The notes: generated by a model not told the origin, from the sequence alone. A DNA stretch of 32,809 nt from Bombilactobacillus bombi (GCF_013607485.1 NZ_SCHP01000014.1:1-32809), one strand, 5' to 3'. Counted from the first letter of the stretch, positions 18,201 through 28,285 are shown. A program made the numbers and translations.

Positions 18201-18322
18201 TTGATAATATCATGTTGAAAATTATAATTAATGAACTAATCTAACTTTTATAGGGAGCCTGTATTTTAGCAATTATGTGGTTGTATTATAAAAAGCCGGG
18301 ATGAAATCCCGGCTTTTTATAA
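18201..18322 (+). ncRNA. Candidate small RNA in the Adh3-Adh2 spacer
   Basis: On the plus strand a promoter-like TTGATA (18201-18206), 16-base spacer and TATAAT (18223-18228) is followed 60-90 bases later by the strong hairpin at 18286-18322, whose 3' arm ends in CTTTTTATAA and can act as a terminator on this strand too. A transcript of about 85-90 nucleotides would be antisense to the 3' untranslated region of Adh3. The region is AT-rich, so the promoter match may be chance. Confidence 0.25.
18286..18322 (-). terminator. Strong Rho-independent terminator of Adh3 (bidirectional)
   Basis: Perfect 15-bp inverted repeat ttataaaaagccggg (18286-18300) / cccggctttttataa (18308-18322) with a 7-base loop. 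A GC core is flanked by A/T tracts on both sides, so it can work in both directions. It lies 83 bases after the Adh3 stop. Confidence 0.92.
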
Positions 18323-18404
18323 CATTTAATATTACAGCAAACTCCATAACAGACAATGTAGTAGTCTTTCAACTAAGAAGCTGTCGCCCATCTTACACGT
18401 TGCT

Positions 18405-21400
18405 TTAATTAGGCCCAAATGTTAAGGTCCAGATCAATTTAGCTGAATGCTTTTGTGTAACATGCGAAAGAGTATTAGGAATATACAAGAATGGACCTTG
18501 TACTTGCTTACCATTGCTTCTATCAAACCACGTATCGGAAATATTATCCATACTATTATTATTTAATTCAGCTAAATATTCAAAATTAGATAAGGGAATA
18601 TTGTGACTGCCATCTTGATATTTTAAATTTTTATCTAGGAAGTCATCTCCCAATAATGAGAAGAGGCTGGCTTTTAACTGAACGGATTGTTCTGATGAGG
18701 TTCCATTAATAATACTCAAAGTACCATCTAATTTTTTAATAGGTAACTTATCAGCATTATTAATGGTATTGATGACATTATTACCATAGTCAATCTGAGT
18801 AGGAACAATTAGTACCACACTACCATCTGTATTATAATTCAACGTATTGCTGGTTCCCAAATCTTGAACTGTCCCATCATTAGAAACTGTGGTTAGCGTA
18901 TCACTGTCAATTGCAACTGGCGACACAGCTGCATTTTTAATAGTGATAGGCTGAGTTACTTCAAAAACTGTACCCGCTGGAAAATCACCTGTACTCCAGC
19001 CAAAATCTTTAGCAATATAGTGCTGGCCACTAATAAAGTCTTTAGTAATAGGAGCTGGAACTTTCTTATTATTTTGATCAAGATAATAAGCCCTAATTTT
19101 GGCACCTGTATTTTTAGTGATATTTAGGTCTCCATCACCTTGAGTGATAAAAATTTGGTGCAGAGGCCGTTTAAATTGAGGCTCAAAGGTAGTTTGAACT
19201 TGATAGTCACCATCTTTAATTTTATGTTGAGCTTCTTGGACAGGAGCATTATTAATAGTCTTTATTCCCTTATATCGAGGAAAATTCAAAACTGTATAAT
19301 GCCAGTGATAATTATCCCCGCCGCTCGCGATATTGTTATTATTTTCATCATAGGCGTAATTACTAGGAGTAGCATTATCATGGGCTTTAAAAGTAAATTC
19401 ATGTTGTCCCACCTCTTGGGCGGTGCCAATTTTAAAATCCTTTTTTTCTAGGGATTTTAATTTCATTGTTATTGGTGAAATATCACCTTTAAGGGCTTTC
19501 CCATCTATCTGACCATTAGTAATTGAAAGTTCTGGGGTTTTACTATTAAAATTATCATCACCATCATAATACTGAATTGGAACTTGAATATCATCGCCTA
19601 AAAGGTATTGTCGATCCTCTCTTACATGCAAAGATAAATTGCAAATATAAGTAATCGAATACATATCTTCTTGGTAATTGGCCACTAAGCTCGTCCAAAT
19701 TTGATCGGTAGCCTTAAAATGAATTTTCGGAGCTTGAGGATTATTTTCATAATACTTTTTCAGTACTGCTTGTAAATCAAATTTGAGTGTATGATTATCC
19801 ACTTTCGATGGATCCCACCGACCATTGTCCCAGGTTACCAGACTATCATCCAAATATTTCGGACTGGCATCAACTTTCTTACCAACCGTTGGACTATCTT
19901 GGAAACCGCCAGTTCCATTGCTGATGACAGGATTAAAATTCCCCTGATTATCTTCTAATTGATTAGGAGTAACCGAAGACACTAACTGACTACTTGGACC
20001 AGATAAATCAGAATTGGTCTTTTGCTTAGCTTCATATGCACTATTATCTACTGTACCGAGCTCAGTAACTGACCCATCTTCATGATGAATACGCAAATGA
20101 ACTCGAGGTGGGGTCGGGACAAACTTTTGCGATTCAACATTATTATTATTCTCCCAAGTATCACCACCAGCTTGAGCGTTTAAAATATATTGACCTTGAT
20201 TAGGATATATAACAGAGGAATTTCTGCTTAACTCTAAAGAAGGACTAGGTAAATCAGAAAACTGTATATATCTAAATTCCTTGCCTAGCATCTTCATCAT
20301 AGCTGTTCTTAAAAAATCCAAATCTTTCTTTGGTGCTTGAATAATTTTCCCACCATTTAAGTAAAGCAATGGAGCCAGCAAATTATGTGTAAATGGAAGA
20401 GTGAGTCGTTGAACACGAATCGCGCCGTCACTATTCATCCCCACATTTACGTCTTCTGGAGTTTGAAAACCGATGGTTTCACCATTAATAGTACCTGTAT
20501 CATTAATGCGTCCAGTATCACCACTAGCTTTAATTCGCGTATTATACACTTTAATATCGGCACCACTACTAGTAGCAACCGTTTGAGCAACTGGAAAGGA
20601 AACCCCACCCATTTGTGAAACAGGATAATTTGCCGGAATAGTTATGGTATTACCATTATTAACATAGACTAGAGCACTATTAGCCGACTGATGTTTATTT
20701 AAATCTAGCGACACATTTTCTGGATTATTAATCAGAATATTCATCGCACCTGCAGAATATAATAGATTAATTGGCGAGTCAGCATCATTGTTTTTATCAC
20801 CAACAGCAAGTTGGAAATTGCCGCCAGTTTTAACATTAATATTCATACCAGCGCCAACATACATCAATCCTCCATGTTGATTGTTACGTGTAGTATTGTT
20901 GTACTTACCAAGATTATAAGCAGTAATCGTAAAGGAGCCATGGGAAAGATTGGCGGTTCCACTAGCAAAAAATACCAGCGGGCGATTATCAATTATAGGC
21001 CCATCACTATCAATATTAATCTGTGGATAGGCTTCACCTTTAACTTGATAATAATTTAATTTGGCATCACTAGCATCCATATTGATAGCACCGCAAGGCT
21101 GATCTATGGAAGATTGATGCTCAGCATTAGGGTCATCTTTGCCCTTGCAATGAATATTTAAAACAGCTGAACCCTTCATATCAATCGTTGCCGGAGTATC
21201 TCTGTTTTGGGTATACATGTAAATTCCCCAAGACATACCGCTACAGTTACTACCATAACCATCAAGTGGCAGTTCTGGGGTGCTGCCATGTGGATACAAA
21301 TCAACGTGAGAATCACTTTCAAAGGTAGCTTTCCCCGTTAAGAAGAGACATTGGCCGTCATAAGTATATCCAGTATAATGACATTGAGATCCAAAAACAA

Positions 21401-22484
21401 TCCGATCAACTTGAAAATTCTGCTGATTACCGCCACCTTCACACTCCCAAATATAATTTGAACCAGGAGATTTATACGAATCTGTCGAATGAACAGTAAC
21501 ATCACCTTGAATAGTAACTCCGCTAGTCCCATTGCCCGTCCAAGCTAATTGAGAACCCGTATAACTAATATCTTTATAAGTAATCCAACTATAACCACCA
21601 TGTAAACCAGAATTTTTCAAATCAGGATTTTCATAATTAGAGGCATCACCAGTATTACTGCTAACAATTCCCCAAAATGTCGTCCCGTAAATATCTAAAT
21701 CTTCAATTGTCCAATTTTCTTTATAAGGACTGTCTAGAGGATTAGGATTACGATAATTTATACCGGTCAACGCTAAATTATTAAAACCCATATTCAACCA
21801 ATATCTATGGATACTATCACTAGACAATCCAGTAATAGTTAAATTATCATGACGAATAGAAACAAACTTATAGGATAAATAACCGTTTACACCAGTTCCA
21901 TGAGTTTCACCCATTCTTGGGCGATTAATCGAATAATTTCTGGCTGTAATATCATCCGCTTGTGTGATATCAATACTATTCATTAAAACAATTTTATGAA
22001 TATTAGATACTGGTAACGGGTCTTGTCGACTTCCTCCAAGATATAAATAACTACTTAAATTGCCAGCCGCAGAAAAAGTCTTCCATGCATTTTTGTTGGA
22101 TGAATTAAAAGACCAGGTCGGACTGGCTGGATCATAAATAGCTTCCAAAAATCCTTTGGGGGTATATACATAGGCCGTAAATCCCCCTTGACCATCATCT
22201 GATAAATCCAAATCGTGATCAGGAGATGCATAAGGATTATCAGAATCACTCAATAGATTTTGAGGAGTAGGTAACGTTTGTTTAAAAAACGTATTATTTG
22301 CAGAACTAGGATGCTCTAATGAAGCAACGCTGATCAAAGTTAAAGGATCATTATCCAATTGTACCGCACTAACAGACATTGTCCTTAATAAAAATAAAAC
22401 TAATAAAATAAACAACAGTAACATCAGAGAAAAAATCCTTTTGAGTATTTCTTTATTTGTTTGATCTTTCATTGTTACTATCAT
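18405..22484 (-). CDS. Adh3: giant secreted beta-helix surface protein with degenerate WxL C-terminus
   Basis: 1359 residues, the shortest of the five. A charged N-terminus of about 15 residues precedes a long hydrophobic run; signal cleavage is likely after SVSA near 40. The beta-helix region spans about 110-650 (GFLEAIYDP, WTIEDLDIYGTTFWGIVSSN, YDGQCLFLTGKATF, VDLYPHG). Then come VQRLTLPF near 690, DLPSPS near 745, YLLGDDIQVPIQYYDGDD near 960, Ig-like VGQHEFTFKAHDNA, and LNFPRYKG near 1065. Adh3 lacks the NPYGDG motif seen in Adh1, 2 and 4. The C-terminal domain from about 1226 starts VPTQIDYGNNVI, close to the classical WxL start (DFG), and ends LIWTLTFGPN. The RBS is weak (AAAGAAAG). An internal ATG at codon 5 has no better site, so the first ATG is kept. 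Best promoter clue: a TATAAT at 22523-22528 with no clear -35. Confidence 0.87.
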   Translation of the reverse strand: MIVTMKDQTNKEILKRIFSLMLLLFILLVLFLLRTMSVSAVQLDNDPLTLISVASLEHPSSANNTFFKQTLPTPQNLLSDSDNPYASPDHDLDLSDDGQGGFTAYVYTPKGFLEAIYDPASPTWSFNSSNKNAWKTFSAAGNLSSYLYLGGSRQDPLPVSNIHKIVLMNSIDITQADDITARNYSINRPRMGETHGTGVNGYLSYKFVSIRHDNLTITGLSSDSIHRYWLNMGFNNLALTGINYRNPNPLDSPYKENWTIEDLDIYGTTFWGIVSSNTGDASNYENPDLKNSGLHGGYSWITYKDISYTGSQLAWTGNGTSGVTIQGDVTVHSTDSYKSPGSNYIWECEGGGNQQNFQVDRIVFGSQCHYTGYTYDGQCLFLTGKATFESDSHVDLYPHGSTPELPLDGYGSNCSGMSWGIYMYTQNRDTPATIDMKGSAVLNIHCKGKDDPNAEHQSSIDQPCGAINMDASDAKLNYYQVKGEAYPQINIDSDGPIIDNRPLVFFASGTANLSHGSFTITAYNLGKYNNTTRNNQHGGLMYVGAGMNINVKTGGNFQLAVGDKNNDADSPINLLYSAGAMNILINNPENVSLDLNKHQSANSALVYVNNGNTITIPANYPVSQMGGVSFPVAQTVATSSGADIKVYNTRIKASGDTGRINDTGTINGETIGFQTPEDVNVGMNSDGAIRVQRLTLPFTHNLLAPLLYLNGGKIIQAPKKDLDFLRTAMMKMLGKEFRYIQFSDLPSPSLELSRNSSVIYPNQGQYILNAQAGGDTWENNNNVESQKFVPTPPRVHLRIHHEDGSVTELGTVDNSAYEAKQKTNSDLSGPSSQLVSSVTPNQLEDNQGNFNPVISNGTGGFQDSPTVGKKVDASPKYLDDSLVTWDNGRWDPSKVDNHTLKFDLQAVLKKYYENNPQAPKIHFKATDQIWTSLVANYQEDMYSITYICNLSLHVREDRQYLLGDDIQVPIQYYDGDDNFNSKTPELSITNGQIDGKALKGDISPITMKLKSLEKKDFKIGTAQEVGQHEFTFKAHDNATPSNYAYDENNNNIASGGDNYHWHYTVLNFPRYKGIKTINNAPVQEAQHKIKDGDYQVQTTFEPQFKRPLHQIFITQGDGDLNITKNTGAKIRAYYLDQNNKKVPAPITKDFISGQHYIAKDFGWSTGDFPAGTVFEVTQPITIKNAAVSPVAIDSDTLTTVSNDGTVQDLGTSNTLNYNTDGSVVLIVPTQIDYGNNVINTINNADKLPIKKLDGTLSIINGTSSEQSVQLKASLFSLLGDDFLDKNLKYQDGSHNIPLSNFEYLAELNNNSMDNISDTWFDRSNGKQVQGPFLYIPNTLSHVTQKHSAKLIWTLTFGPN

Positions 22485-22792
22485 GCTTTCTTTAGTAAAT
22501 TTATACTTATTTTAACACCATTATTATATTCATTTTATATCATTTTTAAAATAATATTGCACCTTAATATTTAAAATCCCAATTACCAGTTAAAAGAGAT
22601 GGCTACAGCCACAACTTGAGGATATAAAAGGCTGGGAAAATATTTTTCCCAGCCTTTTATCATATCATTGAGCGTATATTAAATTATTAGCAAGAATCCT
22701 AGCCATAAATTTACATCTAATGATTAAAACAAAGTTCTTATTTTTAATTTAATAAGCATGACTTCTGAGCAGCTTAGTATTAGATTTGAATA
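22485..22792. other. Intergenic region between Adh4 and Adh3
   Basis: 308 bases. It contains the Adh4 terminator (22624-22660), a small TGGCT-AGCCA inverted repeat (22600-22611) and a minus-strand TATAAT (22523-22528) as the only promoter-like element for Adh3. It does not resemble the regions upstream of Adh1 and Adh2. The 130 bases between the Adh4 stop and the terminator hold nothing recognisable. Confidence 0.6.
22624..22660 (-). terminator. Strong Rho-independent terminator of Adh4 (bidirectional)
   Basis: Perfect 17-bp inverted repeat ataaaaggctgggaaaa (22624-22640) / ttttcccagccttttat (22644-22660) with a 3-base loop and A/T tracts on both sides. It lies 133 bases after the Adh4 stop. 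Confidence 0.92.
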
Positions 22793-25700
22793 TTATGGAC
22801 CAAATATTAAAGTCCAAGTAAGTTGAGCCGATTGTGAACCGATATTTGGTATTTGCGATAAGGATCGCAAATCTAGCATTGGGCCAGCCGCTTGCTTATT
22901 ATTATTATCTTTCCAAGCAGCAGAAATATCCACTGAATTATTACTTTGTGCATTACTCAAATTCCCATCATAAATTAGTAAACCATTAATAGGCCGAAAA
23001 TTATTAGTATTGGGAATCTGATAACGTAAATATTGTGTCAACAAATTATTTGCAGAATTATTAGGTGTATCTGCTGCTAAATCTGCTGTCAACTTAACTT
23101 TTTGCGAATCGGTTGTTTCATTAATAATTTTTAAAGCACCTGTCATATTGTCAATAGGTAATAAATCGTGTGTCATATTATGATGGCGTCCATAATTAAT
23201 TTTTTCGGGAACTTCCAAAGTTAAAGAACCAGAACCATTATATGCCAGGGTATTACTGGTACCCAGATCTTTCGTTGTGCCATCAGCTGCTTGAGAGGTG
23301 ATAACATCACTATCAATAAAGACTGATTGATTCTTTTCAGCAGTAATTGTAATCGGACGTTCTACTGTAAAAGTTGTTCCTTTAGGAAAATCAGTCAACT
23401 TATTCCATCCGAAATACGCTGGAGTATATACTTGATTAGAATTAGAAGTATCAAAGCTTTTTTTCGGAGAAGTAACCTTTTGATGAGTATTGTTATCCAC
23501 ATAAGAAGCTATAATATTACCTGTACCTTTTCCCTGCCAAAATGAATCTTTGTTGGGGGTAGAATCACTATGACGAATCATGATGGAATGCACTGCTTCA
23601 TTAACCTTTGGGGTAAAGGTCGTAGTCAATGTATGGGAACCCTTTAAAATCTTGCTTTGGTTATCTTTACCTGTTCCATAAGGGTTATCTTTAATACTTA
23701 AATCACCCCCGTAAGCAGGCAAGGGCAAGACTGTATAATGCCAAGTAAAGTTATCACCACTAATGCCAGCATTATTAGTTTTTTTGTTATCATCATAAGC
23801 AACATTAATTGGCTTAGCGTTATCTTGTGCAGTGAAACTGACTGAATGAGTTTTGGCTTTACCATTATCTAAATCACTAGCATCAGCGATCTTGATTTTC
23901 CAGGAATTGTTATTAGTCTGCTTGGGTTTTAAATCAACTGTTCCATTTATGGCCTTAGCAGCATCATTATCAATAATACCATTTAACACTAGTTTAGGAT
24001 CTTTAGGTAAATAAAAGTCATCACCATCATAATACTTCAGAGAAGCAGTTACATCATCACCTAATAAGAAAGTAGCGTTATCATTATTCAGACTAAGCGT
24101 CAAATTCTTAATATAGGTAGTCATTAAGGGTGTAGATTGAAAGTTAGTTACAGCACTAGTTATGATTTGATCATTGGAAGTTAAATGCAACTGCTCCTTG
24201 TCAGAATGATTTTTATTATAATTATCCAATAAGACATTCAATTTATAAGAAAGAGTATGCTTGTAATCACGATAAGCACCGAGCCCACTTTTACTATTAT
24301 CCCAGCCATTCGTATCCCAGTGAGCGCCACCATTTTTGCCATCATCTAGAGGCAAATATTTAGGTAAATCATTATCCCAACCAGTGATTTGACTTTGTGG
24401 ATTGCTGGGAAGACCATCAGGGTATTTTTTAATTACCTTACCTAAATTGGGATTAGGTACAAGATTATTATTGTTATTAGGATCAGGAACAAGCACCCTC
24501 ATGTTGCCTAAGTTATCGTCTAAGACATTAGGCGTTACTGGATTAACTAATTCAGCAGCATCTGGCGGCATAATCATACTATTAGCTTTTTGCTGAGCTT
24601 CTTTGGTATTTACTACTGTACCTAAATCAAAATAATCAAATTCGTTAGAGTTGCCTTTAGGACGCTTGACTTGAACACGAACTAGCGGTGTTTCAGGATC
24701 AAATTCGCTTTTTATTTGATCATTATCAAATTTGCTTTTAATCGAAGTAGGGAAATCTTGGTCATAATTTTGATATTGATCACCGCCAACATGTGCCTTG
24801 ATTATCCAATCGTTCACTTTCTTGTTAGGATTATTAGGATCAGGAACAGCATTTTTATTAGGATAAACTACTGATGAACCATCATCTAAAATTAAAGCAG
24901 GATTAGGTAGATCTGTTAAATTAATATAGCGAAATTCTTTACCTAACATGTCAAACATTGCATCTTTTAAGGGACGCAGTGCTTCAGTGTCATTTGCTTG
25001 GACTACCTTAGTACCATCCGCAAATAACAAGGGATCAATTAAATTGTTTGTAAAGGGTAATTCTAGTCTTTGAACACGTATAGGTCCACCTGTAGTGCTT
25101 CCTCCAACTACAACATCCTTCGGACTGCCTATAGGGCCTATAATTTTTTCTCCATTAAGAATAGAGTCACCTTTGGAATTGACAGGAGCTCTGTTATTAC
25201 CGTAAGCTCGAATTTTAGTGTCATAAACTTCAATATCCGCACTCGAATCACTGGCCCACGAATTTGGAATAATTGGAAAGCGAGCCTGCAAAGCTTTAAC
25301 AATTCCATTCGGTAAGACAACATGTGTGCCTGTTGGAATCTTATAGTTACCTATTTCGATATATTTTTGATTAGGATGAGTGGGATCTTGCGGAACCGTT
25401 ACTACAGTTGACGTTCTACTTGCCCTATTACTATTATCAGCATACACCAGGGCACTGGCATCACAGGGATCTTCAGTTAAATCTAAGGTAACATTGGCCG
25501 GATTAACGATACTGATATTCATCGTCCCACCAGAATATAAAAGATTTAAAGGATGATCCTGATTATGACCAGGTCCTACCACAATACTAAAAGTTCCACC
25601 ATAGCGAACTTTAATATTCATGTCTGCACCAACGTTCATTAAACCATTAACACCCTTACCAGTTCTATTAGTATTATCATAATCACCCAAATTATCAGCT

Positions 25701-27313
25701 TTAACGCTAAAAGATCCTTGGGATAAATCAGCAGAACCAGATCCAAAGTATACTAAAGGCTTATTGCTATAAATGGGCTGTTTACTCAAGACTTCCAAAT
25801 TAGGGTATTTACTTTTTCCATTTATATCTTTCACACTTTCAAAAGTTAACTGGGCATATATACTGGACATATAAATGCCACCAGGAGCCGCATTATCCAC
25901 TAAAGGTTTAGCATCAGTTATAGTAGGTATTCCTGCATCATCTGCATCACAAATAATTTTCAAATGGGCGGAACCTCTTAAATTCAATTTAGGTGGATCA
26001 TCCTTTGTTCCACCTATAATCAAAATTCCATATGGTATATCTCCAATATTACTATTATTAACACTTTCGGGAGATGTTCCATGAGGATGTAACTCTACAT
26101 TAGATCCATCTTCAAATATAGCATTACCCCTTAATTCAATACAATTACTATTATATGTGTAGCCATAATAATTACAGTTGGATGTAAAAAAAATACTTTG
26201 AGCCTGAATATTTTGTTGATCTCCACCTGTTCGCCAAGACTGTGAAGTATATTTAACAGGATCATGTGGTGCATAATAGTCCTTTAAAGAATATACTTTA
26301 ACATCCCTTGATATATAAATTACAACATCTGCATTTGGATCAGCCCAAGATAACTGTGCCCCGTAGTAGCTGATATTATCATATCTTTCTATAGTATGAT
26401 TGCCCATAGTTGCCCCATAAACTATTCCAAAATAACAACTACCATAAATATCTAAATTTTTAATAGTAAAATCATAATTTGATCTGTTACGATCAGAAGC
26501 CCATGTTTCTATGGTAACATTACCCAAATTCAGATAATGACGAATATGAAGCGGAGATGTATCTTCACCATCAATAGTTAAACAACTATAGGTAAAAGTT
26601 TCTCCATTACCGCCTTTTTCATCTACTAAGCTGGGAAGCCTTTTAGTTACAAGATACGCCAAATTTGTAGCACCATTATGATTAGTTGATGGCGTAAAAA
26701 GATTCACTCGTTTAGTTAATTGGCCTTTTCCGTCTTTTACAAAAATAGGATAATTCCTTTGTTCTTCACTAACCTTAGTTAAATCAATATCCCTTTCTAG
26801 AACAATTTTTACAATATCCGAATAATTTCCCACACCATCGTTAGAATCGGATTGCTGATAGGGACAATAATTTCCATTATAAGTAATATCGCCATTATTT
26901 GCTCTTCGATAGACACCATAAACAGCATGTATAAACTGACTAGCATTATATACATGAGCGATTTTAGCCTGAACCTCAACTGTATTTCCATTTATATCAG
27001 TAACAGTTTTAGGTGCACCTTCATTTTCTAAAACATAGTCATGAGAGCCATCACCATTTGGATCATTAGGATCTATTGCCCCTCTAGGTTGTAAGGAAAT
27101 ACCATTCTTTTGAAAATTAATAAAAGAGGTATTAGACTCAGAACTTTGTGTATATAAGAATGGATTTACTAATTTGTTAACAGTACTGCTAATATTCATC
27201 GGATTCTGTTGTTCTTTAGCAAGAACAGTTTCTACCTGATATTTATAGTAGCCAATTATCGTCATTAGCAACGTAATTACAATAATAAATGACTGCCCTT
27301 TTTTTAATTTCAT
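22793..27313 (-). CDS. Adh4: giant secreted beta-helix surface protein with degenerate WxL C-terminus
   Basis: 1506 residues. Signal peptide MKLKKGQSFIIVITLLM..., probable cleavage after TVLA near 32. The mature start KEQQNPMNISSTVNKLVNP is nearly the same as in Adh5 and unlike Adh1-3. The beta-helix region spans about 120-700, with FTIKNLDIYGSCYFGIVYG, YNSNCIELRGNAIF and VELHPHG. Further on: VQRLELPF near 744, LGKEFRYINLTDLPNPAL near 790, a long Asn/Asp/Pro-rich stretch with DPNNPN and DPNNNNN, FLLGDDVTASLKYYDGDD near 1081, and LPAYGGDLSIKDNPYG near 1196. The C-terminal domain from about 1368 (VPEKINYG, GALKIIN, WKD-KQAAGP) ends LTWTLIFGP. The RBS CGGAGGT is optimal, eight bases from the ATG, and is shared with Adh5 as GTTCGGAGGT. 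Confidence 0.88.
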   Translation of the reverse strand: MKLKKGQSFIIVITLLMTIIGYYKYQVETVLAKEQQNPMNISSTVNKLVNPFLYTQSSESNTSFINFQKNGISLQPRGAIDPNDPNGDGSHDYVLENEGAPKTVTDINGNTVEVQAKIAHVYNASQFIHAVYGVYRRANNGDITYNGNYCPYQQSDSNDGVGNYSDIVKIVLERDIDLTKVSEEQRNYPIFVKDGKGQLTKRVNLFTPSTNHNGATNLAYLVTKRLPSLVDEKGGNGETFTYSCLTIDGEDTSPLHIRHYLNLGNVTIETWASDRNRSNYDFTIKNLDIYGSCYFGIVYGATMGNHTIERYDNISYYGAQLSWADPNADVVIYISRDVKVYSLKDYYAPHDPVKYTSQSWRTGGDQQNIQAQSIFFTSNCNYYGYTYNSNCIELRGNAIFEDGSNVELHPHGTSPESVNNSNIGDIPYGILIIGGTKDDPPKLNLRGSAHLKIICDADDAGIPTITDAKPLVDNAAPGGIYMSSIYAQLTFESVKDINGKSKYPNLEVLSKQPIYSNKPLVYFGSGSADLSQGSFSVKADNLGDYDNTNRTGKGVNGLMNVGADMNIKVRYGGTFSIVVGPGHNQDHPLNLLYSGGTMNISIVNPANVTLDLTEDPCDASALVYADNSNRASRTSTVVTVPQDPTHPNQKYIEIGNYKIPTGTHVVLPNGIVKALQARFPIIPNSWASDSSADIEVYDTKIRAYGNNRAPVNSKGDSILNGEKIIGPIGSPKDVVVGGSTTGGPIRVQRLELPFTNNLIDPLLFADGTKVVQANDTEALRPLKDAMFDMLGKEFRYINLTDLPNPALILDDGSSVVYPNKNAVPDPNNPNKKVNDWIIKAHVGGDQYQNYDQDFPTSIKSKFDNDQIKSEFDPETPLVRVQVKRPKGNSNEFDYFDLGTVVNTKEAQQKANSMIMPPDAAELVNPVTPNVLDDNLGNMRVLVPDPNNNNNLVPNPNLGKVIKKYPDGLPSNPQSQITGWDNDLPKYLPLDDGKNGGAHWDTNGWDNSKSGLGAYRDYKHTLSYKLNVLLDNYNKNHSDKEQLHLTSNDQIITSAVTNFQSTPLMTTYIKNLTLSLNNDNATFLLGDDVTASLKYYDGDDFYLPKDPKLVLNGIIDNDAAKAINGTVDLKPKQTNNNSWKIKIADASDLDNGKAKTHSVSFTAQDNAKPINVAYDDNKKTNNAGISGDNFTWHYTVLPLPAYGGDLSIKDNPYGTGKDNQSKILKGSHTLTTTFTPKVNEAVHSIMIRHSDSTPNKDSFWQGKGTGNIIASYVDNNTHQKVTSPKKSFDTSNSNQVYTPAYFGWNKLTDFPKGTTFTVERPITITAEKNQSVFIDSDVITSQAADGTTKDLGTSNTLAYNGSGSLTLEVPEKINYGRHHNMTHDLLPIDNMTGALKIINETTDSQKVKLTADLAADTPNNSANNLLTQYLRYQIPNTNNFRPINGLLIYDGNLSNAQSNNSVDISAAWKDNNNKQAAGPMLDLRSLSQIPNIGSQSAQLTWTLIFGP

Positions 27314-27321
27314 TAGTATTG

Positions 27322-27331
27322 ACCTCCGAAC
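27322..27331 (-). promoter_or_regulatory. Strong RBS of Adh4, shared with Adh5
   Basis: Minus-strand GTTCGGAGGT, eight bases before the ATG. The same ten bases occur at the same distance before Adh5 (32653-32662). Adh1-3 have much weaker sites, so the two subfamilies may differ in translation level. Confidence 0.75.
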
Positions 27332-27381
27332 AAATAAAATCTATTTTTTGAGAAATTTCTTTTAAGAACAGATAGTAAGCT

Positions 27382-27402
27382 TTTATCTCTATTAGAGATA
27401 AA
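27382..27402. promoter_or_regulatory. Operator-like palindrome upstream of Adh4
   Basis: Perfect inverted repeat tttatctct (27382-27390) / agagataaa (27394-27402) with a 3-base centre, 69-89 bases before the Adh4 ATG. Such a short-spaced symmetric site fits a dimeric repressor or activator. A decayed version (minus-strand TTTATCACTATCAGAAAT) is visible at a similar place upstream of Adh5. Confidence 0.4.
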
Positions 27403-28201
27403 CAAACTAATAACAGCAGCTTTGCGCAACTTTAACATTGTTGATTATTCTTCCAGAAATCTCTTTATGTAAATATTGATAGCTAAATAAAGGATCAGTT
27501 TTCAAAAAATGAAGCGCAAAATAAAAGCTAATAAGCACAAATTTTAAATAGTTAGCACCGTTAAAATCGAGCCAATCTTCTTAAAGTTATTAATAAAATA
27601 CTCAGTAAATAGTCGTAATAATATTAAGAAAGGATAAATCAAAAAGTTAATTGACGATTCCTATGATTTATCTTAAAACCATAACAAATCCTTGCTAATG
27701 TAGTTAAACTGCCACCATAAAAGCAAAGATTGATGAAGTACTAATGATTTAACAAAATTTAAGCTCAAATGCTAAACTCTTTAAACTAATAATTATGAAC
27801 AAATAAGAGATTAATCTTTTTGGATATGATGATTGAACACTTACATAATAAGAACAATGCATTTTGATCCTTTAAGTAAGATAAAAATGATAGCTTATCC
27901 TTTAAAAGTGTGACAATATATCATATTTCAATCAAAAAACAGGCTTATTCGCCAAAGTCCACCGCAACAAGAGGCTTATGCTTAACAACACAAACATAGA
28001 ACGAACACTTAATCACTGATCTTTAAAAGTCCTGAAGCGATTACTCACGTAGCTTTTCATCTTATTACAGTTAAACGTATAATTTATAAACTTCATAAAT
28101 GTAACTGTTTTTAATTTTTAAATAACCCTTTATATGCCGATTATAACATTTAATGCAATAAAAACACGATTATAAGTTTAACTTATAGTCATTAAAATAT
28201 C

Positions 28202-28218
28202 AATCTCAAATTGTGATT
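28202..28218. repeat. 17-bp operator-like repeat, copy 1
   Basis: The sequence aatctcaaattgtgatt matches the 17-mer at 32777-32793 in 15 of 17 positions and is itself an imperfect palindrome. It sits just beyond the Adh5 terminator in the gap before Adh4. Confidence 0.4.
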
Positions 28219-28257
28219 AAGTAGAAGTTATCAGTAATTAGAACATATTTTAAAAAC

Positions 28258-28285
28258 AAAAAAGCTAGATCACTAAGATCTAGCT
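28258..28285 (-). terminator. Rho-independent terminator of Adh5
   Basis: Perfect 9-bp stem agctagatc (28263-28271) / gatctagct (28277-28285), 5-base loop. On the minus strand it is followed by six T residues (28258-28263). It lies 46 bases after the Adh5 stop. Confidence 0.82.

Larger units (their letters stand above)
17954..18404. other. Intergenic region between Adh3 and Adh2
   Basis: 451 bases without a protein gene. In the direction of transcription: the Adh3 terminator (18286-18322), about 160 bases of AT-rich sequence with a plus-strand promoter-like pair (18201-18228), the inverted repeat 18087-18119, the near-palindrome ACTCAATGAGT near 18042, the Adh2 promoter and a leader ending AAGGTGTTTAAATG. 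The left 165 bases are the homologue of the Adh1 upstream region; the stretch 18121-18285 has no counterpart there. Confidence 0.65.

Noticed and set aside
27749-27862. 37-codon minus-strand frame in the long gap
   Set aside because: It has an AAAGGA site six bases before the ATG, but low-complexity content and no homologue known to me; not called as a gene.
27900-28040. Short minus-strand frame containing RWTLANKPVF, resembling a WxL end, as a relic of a sixth adhesin
   Set aside because: Only the three-residue WTL matches; upstream residues show no adhesin similarity and frames are closed. Probably chance.
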